26,965 bases of DNA from assembly GCA_964546955.1 (NCBI GenBank), contig CAZJLP010000068.1, positions 1 to 26,965 of the forward strand, given 5' to 3'. The notes under the pieces were generated by a model. It saw only the letters and a program-made list of their open reading frames with translations, was not told the DNA's origin and ran no database searches. Numbering within the stretch: position 1 is the first letter of the stretch; every line of letters starts with the position of its first letter. Made by a program: the position numbers and the translations under genes. This DNA is from CAZJLP01 sp964546955. Lineage in GTDB: Bacteria > Verrucomicrobiota > Verrucomicrobiia > Opitutales > Opitutaceae. Positions 6,713-13,957 of the stretch are shown piece after piece.

Positions 6713-8548
6713 TCATCGCTGGAAGCGGCGGGCGAGCTCACCGTGGCTCAGTTCGATGTACGTGGGCCTCCCGGCCGGATTGGTAAACGGGGTACGGCAG
6801 GCGAACAAGTCTGCCACCAAGGCGCGGCACTCCACTTCGCTCACGTGCTCAGGCAACCGAATCGCTTTGGCCGCCGCAAGGCGCGCGAGCTCATCGCGAG
6901 CCACGTCGATCGCCTTCGCCTGCAGCTGTCCGTCGCGCAGCGCACCGAGCAAATCCCGGACAAAGGGCTCGGCGTCGGCCGGTTCCATCCAGACCGGAAC
7001 GGCTTCGATTCTAAAAAAGTTTCGACCGAATTCGACGAGGCCAAAGCCATGGGCATTCAGGAAGTCCAGGCGATCCAACAGAAGGGTCGATGCAATCGGG
7101 TCCAACTCGATCGCGATGGGCAAAAGTAATCCCTGACTCGCGACTTGCTGCTCGTCAAATTGCTTCCGCAACCGCTCGTACCAGACCCGCTCGTGCGCGG
7201 CCCGCCGATCGACCAACACGATCCCGGATGCCGTTTCAAAGACCGCGTACGTGCCATGCGAAAGCCCTACGAAGCGCCACGTTCGGAGTCCCGACGATTC
7301 ACCCGTCGGCGATGCCGCGACCGTCGGGACGGCAGGATAGAAAGAGGCTGGCGCGCCGCTGAGCGAGAGCGCCTCGCGTGGCGTTCCCGTGGGAACTGGG
7401 TTCGAAAACAACCCCACCCCGCCGACCACCGGCATGCGAATCTCAGAGGGCATGGCGGTCCCGCTGGTAAGTGGCATGGTCGGGGAAACCTGCGCGGGCC
7501 AAGCGGGCGAACCGGAAAGAAAGGGTGTTGTGCCCGCTGTGAGAGGGGCCGCACCCGCGCCCAGTTCGCGCAACTTTTGCAAGACAGCCCGAATCACGAA
7601 GCCGCGGACCGCAGTTTCGTTGCGAAAACGCACCTCTCGTTTGGCCGGGTGCACATTCACGTCCACGGCCGACGGATCGATCTCGAAAAACACAAAAGCG
7701 AGCGGGTACCGACCCTTGGGCAGAGACTCGTGATAGCTCTCGATCAGCGCGTAATTCAACGCCCGCGAATCCACCGGCCGCCGGTTGATGTAGGTGATCA
7801 TCTCGTGCCGCGTCGCCCTTCCCTGCCCCGGTTTTCCGATCAGGCCTACCACCCGCATCCCGCCGTCGAGCGCGTCGAGCTCGATCAATTCGGCTGCGAT
7901 TTGCCGGCCAAAAATCCCGGCGACACGCTCAGCCAGCGTCAGGCATTCCGGAGAACGGAAGATGATGCGTCCATCTTCGACCAACGAGAATGCGACCTGC
8001 GGAAAGGCGAGCGCATAGAGCCGCACACCCTGGATGATATGCGCCGCCTCGGTCGCATCGGTTTTCAGGAATTTTCGCCGGGCCGGGACGGTGTTAAAAA
8101 GATGGGTGACTTCGATGCGGGTTCCGACCGGCCTTCCGCAATCTTTCACATGCAGGAATTTTCCCCCGTTTACCACGATTTCGGTCCCCGCGTCCGAACC
8201 CTCTTCGCGCGTTTGCAGCTCAAAGCGAGACACGCTGGCGATCGAGGGCAGCGCTTCTCCGCGAAAGCCAAAAGAACGCAGGCTATTCAAGTCGTCCGCC
8301 ACCCAAATTTTACTGGTCGCGTGCCGTTCCAGCGCGAGCAAGGCGTCGTCCCGGGACATCCCGTGTCCATTGTCCTCGACCCGCATGAGCGATCGTCCGC
8401 CATGGCGAAATTCGACTTCGATGCGAGAGGCGCCGGCATCCAGCGCATTCTCAACCAACTCCTTGACGACCGCGGCGGGCCGCTCAATCACCTCGCCCGC
8501 GGCGATCTGATTGGCCACGTGATCGGCAAGTACGCGAACTTTCGCCAT
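6713..8548 (-). CDS. mutL: DNA mismatch repair protein MutL (endonuclease motifs degraded)
   Basis: A 611-residue MutL that couples MutS mismatch recognition to downstream repair. The N-terminal GHKL ATPase (about 1-330) has all hallmarks: IAAGEVIERPAAVVKELVEN, ALDAGAS, VEDNGHGM, TSKI, SFGFRGEAL, GTRIEV and the HPAKREVRF block. A variable Pro/Gly-rich linker (about 335-420) joins a C-terminal dimerisation domain. In that domain the nuclease motif DQHAxxE reads DRRAAHE (447 on), the ACxxxK motif reads LAAAKAI, and CPHGRP reads NPAGRP, so zinc ligands are missing and nicking activity is unlikely. The start ATG at 8548 gives the canonical MAKVRVLADHVANQIAAGEV beginning. A palindromic repeat follows argH upstream, so mutL is likely its own unit. 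Confidence 0.97.
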   Translation of the reverse strand: MAKVRVLADHVANQIAAGEVIERPAAVVKELVENALDAGASRIEVEFRHGGRSLMRVEDNGHGMSRDDALLALERHATSKIWVADDLNSLRSFGFRGEALPSIASVSRFELQTREEGSDAGTEIVVNGGKFLHVKDCGRPVGTRIEVTHLFNTVPARRKFLKTDATEAAHIIQGVRLYALAFPQVAFSLVEDGRIIFRSPECLTLAERVAGIFGRQIAAELIELDALDGGMRVVGLIGKPGQGRATRHEMITYINRRPVDSRALNYALIESYHESLPKGRYPLAFVFFEIDPSAVDVNVHPAKREVRFRNETAVRGFVIRAVLQKLRELGAGAAPLTAGTTPFLSGSPAWPAQVSPTMPLTSGTAMPSEIRMPVVGGVGLFSNPVPTGTPREALSLSGAPASFYPAVPTVAASPTGESSGLRTWRFVGLSHGTYAVFETASGIVLVDRRAAHERVWYERLRKQFDEQQVASQGLLLPIAIELDPIASTLLLDRLDFLNAHGFGLVEFGRNFFRIEAVPVWMEPADAEPFVRDLLGALRDGQLQAKAIDVARDELARLAAAKAIRLPEHVSEVECRALVADLFACRTPFTNPAGRPTYIELSHGELARRFQR

Positions 8549-8585
8549 GGTTAGTGCAATCCCAGGCTATCGTCAAAGACAGGAA

Positions 8586-8726
8586 TTGAACCGCGAATGG
8601 ACGCGAATGGACGCGGATATTCAAGCCATTCGAGCGCGATGAAAAATTGAGGCCGAGACCGCCAGCAATGCCAAAGGGGACGGCCTTTTCCTAATTCGCG
8701 TTCATTCGCGTCCATTCGCGGTTCAA
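8586..8726. repeat. Long palindrome of GAATGGACGC-type words with nested hairpin
   Basis: A 30-nt arm at 8586-8615 is reverse-complementary to 8697-8726 with one mismatch. Each arm is a tandem of the unit GAATGGACGC after TTGAACCGC. Inside, AGGCCG near 8650 pairs with CGGCCT near 8681 and is followed on the plus strand by TTT. The palindrome begins 11 bp after the argH stop and fills the argH-mutL gap. Confidence 0.9.
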
Positions 8727-8736
8727 ATCTCCGACT

Positions 8737-10140
8737 TCACTCGCTCAGAATCTTTTTCCAGCGGGCGAATTGCTTCTTGATCTGGGCGGGGCCGGGCATG
8801 CCGGTGCCGGTGCGTTTTGCCATCGCGCGCTTCAGATCGAAGACATCGACCCAATCTTTGCCGAAAGCCGAGTGCACCGACTGCACCTCTGAGAGCGGCA
8901 ATTCGTTCAACTTGAGCGCCATCCTCTCGGCGACCCGCACCACTCCGCCCACCGCATGGTGGGCCTCTCGGAAAGGCACGCCCTTATTAACAAGATAGTC
9001 GGCGAGATCGGTGGCGAGGAGAGCGGGATCGTTCACCGCCTCAGCACAACGCTGGCGGTTCATCTCCATTCCGCCGATCGTCCCCGCCAGCACATCCGCG
9101 CACAAGGCAGTCTGTTCGAAACTGTCGAAAACGGGGGGTTTGTCCTCCTGCAAATCGCGGTTGTACGTCAGCGGCAGACCCTTCGCGAGGGTGAGCAGGG
9201 TATGCAGATTCCCCTGCAACCGAGCCGACTTTCCCCGCAGCAGTTCGCAGGAGTCCGGGTTCTTTTTTTGCGGCATCAAACTGGAGCCGGTGCAAAACGC
9301 GTCGGGCAGCTCCGCAAATTTGAACTCCGCGCTCATCCAGAGAATGAGATCTTCCGAGATGCGCGACGCGTGCACGCCAAAGATCGCGCAGGCATGCGCA
9401 AACTCGATGAACAAATCGCGGTCCGCCACGGTATCCATGCTGTTTTGGGTGACCTGCGGCCGGCCCTTCGCATCGACGAAGCCGAGCTGCACCGCCGTGA
9501 ACTCCCGGTCGATCGGAAGCGTGGTGCCGGCAATCGCTCCAGAACCGAGGGGGCACCAGTTTGCGTGGTTCGCCACCTCTGACAGCCGCGTGCGGTCGCG
9601 TTCGAGCATCTCCAGATACGCAAAGAGGTGGTGCGCCAGATAAACCGGCTGCGCGCGCTGCAAATGCGTATATCCGGGAATCAAAACGTCCGCGTTCTGC
9701 TCGGCCGCATGAAGAATCGCCCGCTGCGCCCCCACGATCTTTTCACCCAGCGCCGCGCAGGCGTACTTAAAAAACAGACGCATGTCCGTCGCGACCTGAT
9801 CGTTTCGGCTGCGAGCAGTATGGAGCTTGGCCGCCGCGGGAACCCGCTGGGTCAGGGCCTGCTCGATGTTCATATGCACATCCTCGAGCTTGGTGTCCCA
9901 AGTGAACTTGCCAGCCTGAATCTCGCCGAGGATCGTATCCAATCCCGCATGAATGGCGTCGCGTTCCTTGGCCGTAATCAATCCGACATGCGTCAGCATC
10001 GCCGAATGCGCTTTGCTGCCTTGAATGTCGAACGGAGCCAAGCGGCGGTCGAACGAAACCGACTCGCTGAACGTAAGCATCAATTCAGCCGGACCGGCGG
10101 AGAATCGCCCGCCCCAAGTCACATGAGAGGGTTTGGCCAT
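8737..10140 (-). CDS. argH: Argininosuccinate lyase
   Basis: A 467-residue enzyme of the fumarase/aspartase superfamily that splits argininosuccinate into arginine and fumarate, the last step of arginine synthesis, in the cytoplasm. The superfamily signature GSSLMPQKKNPD (about 285-296) supplies the catalytic Ser. TARSRNDQVATDMRLF (109 on) and GYTHLQRAQP (156-165, with His159) form the other active-site regions. MAKPSHVTWGGRFSAGPAEL at the N-terminus and length match the family exactly. The start ATG is at 10140 with no visible Shine-Dalgarno. No other arginine gene is nearby; it sits between mutL and tpiA, bounded on both sides by palindromic repeats, suggesting a single-gene unit. Confidence 0.97.
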   Translation of the reverse strand: MAKPSHVTWGGRFSAGPAELMLTFSESVSFDRRLAPFDIQGSKAHSAMLTHVGLITAKERDAIHAGLDTILGEIQAGKFTWDTKLEDVHMNIEQALTQRVPAAAKLHTARSRNDQVATDMRLFFKYACAALGEKIVGAQRAILHAAEQNADVLIPGYTHLQRAQPVYLAHHLFAYLEMLERDRTRLSEVANHANWCPLGSGAIAGTTLPIDREFTAVQLGFVDAKGRPQVTQNSMDTVADRDLFIEFAHACAIFGVHASRISEDLILWMSAEFKFAELPDAFCTGSSLMPQKKNPDSCELLRGKSARLQGNLHTLLTLAKGLPLTYNRDLQEDKPPVFDSFEQTALCADVLAGTIGGMEMNRQRCAEAVNDPALLATDLADYLVNKGVPFREAHHAVGGVVRVAERMALKLNELPLSEVQSVHSAFGKDWVDVFDLKRAMAKRTGTGMPGPAQIKKQFARWKKILSE

Positions 10141-10204
10141 GGAGAATGAACGAAGGGCGCCCGGGCGTTGGGGGCAACGCTGAAAAACATCGCCCGCCTA
10201 AGAC

Positions 10205-10328
10205 AATCGTTCTCGTTCTCTTACTCCTACTCGTTCTCGTCCCCCGAAATGGGAGGCGTAGTCGACCATAATGTCGCCCTTAGGCCGAGACTATGGGAAT
10301 GAGTACGAGTAAGAGAACGAAAACGATT
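10205..10328. repeat. Inverted repeat of TCGTTCTC-type words
   Basis: The arms 10205-10236 and 10297-10328 are 32 nt each and reverse-complementary with three mismatches. They are made of CGTTCTC/TTACTC-like hexamer words, strongly pyrimidine-rich on one strand. The repeat starts 37 bp after the tpiA stop, in the tpiA-argH gap. A related copy occurs at 13813-13934. Confidence 0.9.
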
Positions 10329-10364
10329 CGGTCCATTAAGGCATTGCAGGCTCCCGCCCCCCGC

Positions 10365-11132
10365 CTACTTCGCCGCGATGGCGGCTTTCACCAAATCCAC
10401 AAAACTGCGCCCTTCCAGGCTCGCGCCCCCGATCAGGCCGCCGTCGATATCTTTCTGATTCAACAACTCCGCCGCGTTTTGCGGCTTCATCGAACCGCCG
10501 TAAAGGATGCGCACGCGCTGGGCCGACTGCTCGCCGAAGATCTTCGCTAAAAGGGTGCGGATGAAGGCATGGACTTCCTGCGCCTGCTCCGTCGTCGCCA
10601 CCTTGCCCGTTCCAATCGCCCACACGGGCTCATAGGCGATCACCACGTTGGTCGCCTGATCCTTGGCCACCCCCTCGAGTCCAGCTTCGAGCTGGGTCTG
10701 AACCACCTTTAGCGTGGAGCCGGCTTCACGCTCGGCCAGTGTCTCGCCGACACAAAGGATTGGGCGGAGCTGGTTCTTCAGGGCGGTCAGCACCTTCTTA
10801 TTGATGAAGGCGTCGGTCTCGCCGAAATATTGCCGGCGTTCGCTGTGTCCCAGGATCACATGCACGACAAAGAGCGAACGTAACATCGGCGCGGATACTT
10901 CACCGGTGAAGGCGCCGTTTACCTCAGGGTGCATGTTCTGCGCGCCGAGCTTAACCGTCGATCCGTCGACCGCTTTGGCCACGCTTTCAAGGGCGGTAAA
11001 AGGGGGGCACACCACGATATCGACCTCGGTGTTTTTGCCCACGACGTCGACGATCTCCTGCGCAAGCTGCACCGCGTCAGGCGACGTCTTGTTCATCTTC
11101 CAATTACCGGCAATGAGCTTTTTGCGAATCAT
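10365..11132 (-). CDS. tpiA: Triosephosphate isomerase
   Basis: A 255-residue TIM-barrel enzyme that interconverts dihydroxyacetone phosphate and glyceraldehyde 3-phosphate. GNWKMNKT (residues 9-16) carries the catalytic Lys12, ILGHSERR the His96, and AYEPVWAIGTGK the general base Glu168; the phosphate-binding YGGSMKPQNA near the C-terminus is also intact. Length is normal. The start ATG at 11132 is the only sensible one. It is third in the order gap-pgk-tpiA, but inverted repeats stand between each pair of genes (90 bp to pgk), so the three may not form one simple operon. Confidence 0.98.
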   Translation of the reverse strand: MIRKKLIAGNWKMNKTSPDAVQLAQEIVDVVGKNTEVDIVVCPPFTALESVAKAVDGSTVKLGAQNMHPEVNGAFTGEVSAPMLRSLFVVHVILGHSERRQYFGETDAFINKKVLTALKNQLRPILCVGETLAEREAGSTLKVVQTQLEAGLEGVAKDQATNVVIAYEPVWAIGTGKVATTEQAQEVHAFIRTLLAKIFGEQSAQRVRILYGGSMKPQNAAELLNQKDIDGGLIGGASLEGRSFVDLVKAAIAAK

Positions 11133-11137
11133 GACTT

Positions 11138-11217
11138 GTAGTAGCGAGTAGTGAGTAGTGAGTAGCGAGTAGAAAACGGGGCGGCTTGAGCATGCTCGCT
11201 ACCCGCTACTCGCTACT
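11138..11217. repeat. Inverted repeat of AGTAGCGAG-type words, pgk-tpiA gap
   Basis: The left arm (11138-11172) is a tandem of AGTAGCGAGTAGTGAG-type words; the right arm (11194-11217) is its imperfect reverse complement (CTCGCTACCCGCTACTCGCT). It begins 5 bp after the pgk stop and runs almost to the tpiA start, so it would lie in the tpiA leader if the genes are cotranscribed. Confidence 0.9.
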
Positions 11218-11221
11218 GGTT

Positions 11222-12466
11222 TTAGCTTTCCAGGAACGCCACCCCGGGCAGTTTCTTTCCTTCGAGGTATTCGAGGCTGGCGCCGCCGCCGGTGGAGCAG
11301 TGGCTAACCTTGCCGTCGATCTTGAATTTCTTCGCCGCAGTGGCCGTGTCGCCGCCGCCAACGACGGTCATCGATCCCGCTTCAGTCGCTTTCGCGATCG
11401 ACTCGGCCATGGCCCTGGTGCCGCCCGCGAAACTGTCGAATTCAAACACCCCGGGAGGGCCATTCCAGATAATCGTCTTGGAGCGCGCGATGACTTGGCC
11501 ATAGAGCTCCCGGCTCTTTGGACCGGCGTCCAGACCCATCCAGCCGGCGGGAATTCCCTGCTTGTCGGTCACGACTTGGGTCGCGGCCGTCGGGTCGAAC
11601 TTGTCGGCGCAAACGAAATCGATGGGGAGAGTGATGGTCACCCCTTTCGTTTTGGCTTTGGCGAAAAGCTCCTTCGCGATCTTCGCCCCTTCTGGATCGA
11701 ACAGCGACGTCCCGATTTCCATTCCTTCGAGCTCCTTCTTGAACGTGAAGGCCATGCCGCCGCCGATGATGAGTTCGTTCGCCTTCTCCAGAAGGTTGTT
11801 GATGAGGGGAATCTTGTCCGCGATTTTCGCACCGCCAAGGATCGCCAGCAGCGGCCGCTGGGGCGACTCGAGGACCGTGTTGAACGCATTGAGTTCGGCT
11901 TCCATGAGGAAGCCGGCGGCTTTTTGCGGAAGATTGACGCCGACTATCGACGAATGCGCGCGGTGGGCCGTGCCGAAAGCGTCGTTCACATAGACGTCTC
12001 CCAGCTTGCTGAGACTGGCCCGAAACGCTTCCACCGCCTTCGGATCGGCCTTCACCGACGTGCCATCCTCATTCTTGATTTTGCCCTCTTCCTCGATGTG
12101 GAACCGGAGGTTTTCAAGCAAGATAACCGCGCCGGGCTTCAGCTGCGAGGCAGCCTGCTCGGCCGCCGGGCCTACGCATTCATCGACGAATCCAACCTCG
12201 CGACCAAGGACCTTCGCGAGTTCCGCCGCGACAGGCTTGAGGGAATACTTCGCCACCGACTTCCCGTCCGGGCGGCCCAGGTGACTCATCAAAACGACCG
12301 ACGCGCCCTTCTCGAGCGCGTGCTTGATCGTCGGCAATGCCGCGACAATGCGTTGGTTGTTGGTGATGGCACCGGTGGTCTTGTCCTGGGGGACATTGAA
12401 GTCCGCGCGCATGAGCACGCGTTTCCCAGCAAGGTCGAGATCGCGGATCGTCTTGAATTTGGGCAT
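11222..12466 (-). CDS. pgk: Phosphoglycerate kinase
   Basis: A 414-residue two-domain kinase that transfers phosphate from 1,3-bisphosphoglycerate to ADP in glycolysis. The N-terminal substrate domain shows RVLMRADFNVP (17-27), SHLGRPDGKS, LLENLRFHIEEEGK and DVYVNDAFGTAHRAHSS. The C-terminal nucleotide domain shows LLAILGGAKIADK, WNGPPGVFEFDSFAGGT, VVGGGDTATA and the final STGGGASLEYLEGKKLPG. All expected blocks are present, and length is slightly above the usual 390-400. The start ATG at 12466 gives the standard beginning. Inverted repeats of one word family flank the gene on both sides (11138 and 12479). Confidence 0.98.
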   Translation of the reverse strand: MPKFKTIRDLDLAGKRVLMRADFNVPQDKTTGAITNNQRIVAALPTIKHALEKGASVVLMSHLGRPDGKSVAKYSLKPVAAELAKVLGREVGFVDECVGPAAEQAASQLKPGAVILLENLRFHIEEEGKIKNEDGTSVKADPKAVEAFRASLSKLGDVYVNDAFGTAHRAHSSIVGVNLPQKAAGFLMEAELNAFNTVLESPQRPLLAILGGAKIADKIPLINNLLEKANELIIGGGMAFTFKKELEGMEIGTSLFDPEGAKIAKELFAKAKTKGVTITLPIDFVCADKFDPTAATQVVTDKQGIPAGWMGLDAGPKSRELYGQVIARSKTIIWNGPPGVFEFDSFAGGTRAMAESIAKATEAGSMTVVGGGDTATAAKKFKIDGKVSHCSTGGGASLEYLEGKKLPGVAFLES

Positions 12467-12478
12467 GGCTGAATAGGT

Positions 12479-12569
12479 GTGAGTAGCGAGTAGAAGGCGG
12501 GAAGGCCCTAGCAGTGAGCAGCGAAAGTAGCGGATTGGATACTCGCTACCCGCTATCGCTACTCACTAC
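12479..12569. repeat. Inverted repeat of AGTAGCGAG-type words, gap-pgk gap
   Basis: GTGAGTAGCGAGTAG (12479-12493) is complemented by 12539-12569, which contains ACTCGCTACCCGCTATCGCT. A third piece of the same vocabulary (AGCAGTGAGCAGCGAAAGTAG) sits in between. It starts 16 bp after the gap stop. Same family as the repeat on the other side of pgk. Confidence 0.85.
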
Positions 12570-12584
12570 CGGCCGCACAGCGCG

Positions 12585-13631
12585 TCAGAGCTTCCCCGAC
12601 ACGTTCTTCAGCAGGTCGACGCAGCGATTGCTATAGCCCCACTCGTTGTCGTACCAGCTGATCAGTTTGAAGAAGTTCTTGTTGAGTTCGACCGAGGAAC
12701 CCGCGTCGAAGACCGACGAACGTTTGTCATGGATGAAGTCGCTCGAAACAACTTCGTCTTCGGTGTAACCGAGAATGCCCTTGAGATAGGTCTCGCTGGC
12801 CTTCTTCAGCGCGGCTTTGATCTCTTCGAGGGAAGTTTCCTTCGTGGTGCGGAAAGTCAGATCGACCACCGACACGGTCGGCACGGGAACACGCAAAGAC
12901 ATGCCGGTCAGCTTGCCCTTCACTTCGGGCAGCACGAGGGCGACGGCCTTGGCCGCGCCTGTTGTGCTCGGGATGATGTTCTGAGCGGCAGTGCGGCCAC
13001 CCTTCCAATCCTTCTTCGACGGACCGTCCACCGTCTTCTGCGTGGCAGTGTAGGCGTGCACGGTGGTCATGAGCCCCTCGGCAATGCCAAAACCCTCCTT
13101 GAGGAGAACGTGCGCGACCGGAGCCAGGCAGTTCGTGGTGCAGGAGGCGTTTGAAATGATGTGGTGCTTGCTGGCATCGTACTTGTCGTCGTTCACGCCG
13201 ACCACCACCGTGATGTCCTCGCCCTTCGCGGGAGCCGAAATGATGACCTTCTTCGCGCCCGCCGCCAGGTGACCCTTGGCTTTTTCGGCCTCGGTGAACA
13301 AACCGGTCGATTCGATCACAATTTGCACGCCTAGCGCACCCCACGGCAATTCCGCGGGAGTTTTCGCGCTCACGACCTTGATGTCATGGCCATTGACGAT
13401 GAGAACGTCGTCTTCCGCCTTGTCGGGCGACGATTTCTTCGAACCGACCGTGCCGTTGAACTTCCCTTGGGTGGAGTCGTACTTGAGCAGGTAGGCGAGG
13501 TTGTCGGCCGGGACGATATCGCCCACGGCGACCACCTCAAATGTCGATCCAAGAAGGCCTTGTTCCACGAGTGCGCGGAACACGAGGCGACCGATACGAC
13601 CAAATCCGTTGATTGCGACTTTGACTGCCAT
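12585..13631 (-). CDS. gap: Glyceraldehyde-3-phosphate dehydrogenase, type I
   Basis: A 348-residue NAD-dependent dehydrogenase that oxidises glyceraldehyde 3-phosphate to 1,3-bisphosphoglycerate. The start is set at the ATG at 13631, although the frame is open 20 codons upstream: CTGGAG lies at the right distance (13642-13637) and the product then begins with the Rossmann motif MAVKVAINGFGRIGRLVF. The active site SNASCTTNCLAP gives nucleophile Cys164, and MTTVHAYT gives His192. WYDNEWGYSNR near the end is the usual C-terminal block. Upstream (13632-13957, 326 bp) only an inverted repeat and the presumed promoter region are seen. It heads the gap-pgk-tpiA order. Confidence 0.98.
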   Translation of the reverse strand: MAVKVAINGFGRIGRLVFRALVEQGLLGSTFEVVAVGDIVPADNLAYLLKYDSTQGKFNGTVGSKKSSPDKAEDDVLIVNGHDIKVVSAKTPAELPWGALGVQIVIESTGLFTEAEKAKGHLAAGAKKVIISAPAKGEDITVVVGVNDDKYDASKHHIISNASCTTNCLAPVAHVLLKEGFGIAEGLMTTVHAYTATQKTVDGPSKKDWKGGRTAAQNIIPSTTGAAKAVALVLPEVKGKLTGMSLRVPVPTVSVVDLTFRTTKETSLEEIKAALKKASETYLKGILGYTEDEVVSSDFIHDKRSSVFDAGSSVELNKNFFKLISWYDNEWGYSNRCVDLLKNVSGKL

Positions 13632-13812
13632 AAAGACTCCAGTTCTAGGGAATGAAGGATTGCTGTGTAGTTGAGAGCCCCGCGTGAACACACGGGAGGA
13701 TTAGTGAAAAGAACGAGAGCCCCCGTTGGCAAGGGTTTTGGCTGATTTCGGCCCCACAACGGGGTGTTTAAGGGGGCGTTACAGGGGAGAAGAGACGCCC
13801 TAAAGGTCGCGA

Positions 13813-13934
13813 AATCGTACTCGTTCTTCTTCACTTACTCATTCTCGCCCCTGGGAGCCTCAAAACGCTGGCGGCCAAACTCCTCCTTCTCTCCATCTCG
13901 CTTTGGGATTAGGAGTAGGAGTAGGAGAACGATT
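13813..13934. repeat. Inverted repeat of TCGTTCTC/GAGTAGGA words, GH13-gap spacer
   Basis: The left arm (13813-13850) and right arm (13905-13934) are imperfect reverse complements made of ATCGTxCTC and GGAGTAGGAGTAGGA words, related to the repeat at 10205-10328. A strong GC hairpin, GGCCGCC-TTC-GGCGGCC, adjoins at about 13937-13953, so the whole structure begins within 24 bp of the GH13 stop. It occupies about a third of the 326-bp gap; the remaining part next to gap has no clear element. Confidence 0.85.
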
Positions 13935-13957
13935 CGGCCGCCTTCGGCGGCCGTGTC

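Noticed and set aside
7145..8554. Long plus-strand open frame (469 residues) opposite mutL
   Set aside because: Shadow of mutL; no recognisable motif and no start signal.
8586..8726. CRISPR-like array
   Set aside because: Words are about 10 nt with no spacers and are arranged as two opposed arms; no cas genes are present.
11186..12472. Long plus-strand open frame (428 residues)
   Set aside because: It is antisense to pgk, whose motifs are unmistakable; its Arg/His/Asp-rich composition is typical of a reverse-frame shadow in high-GC DNA.
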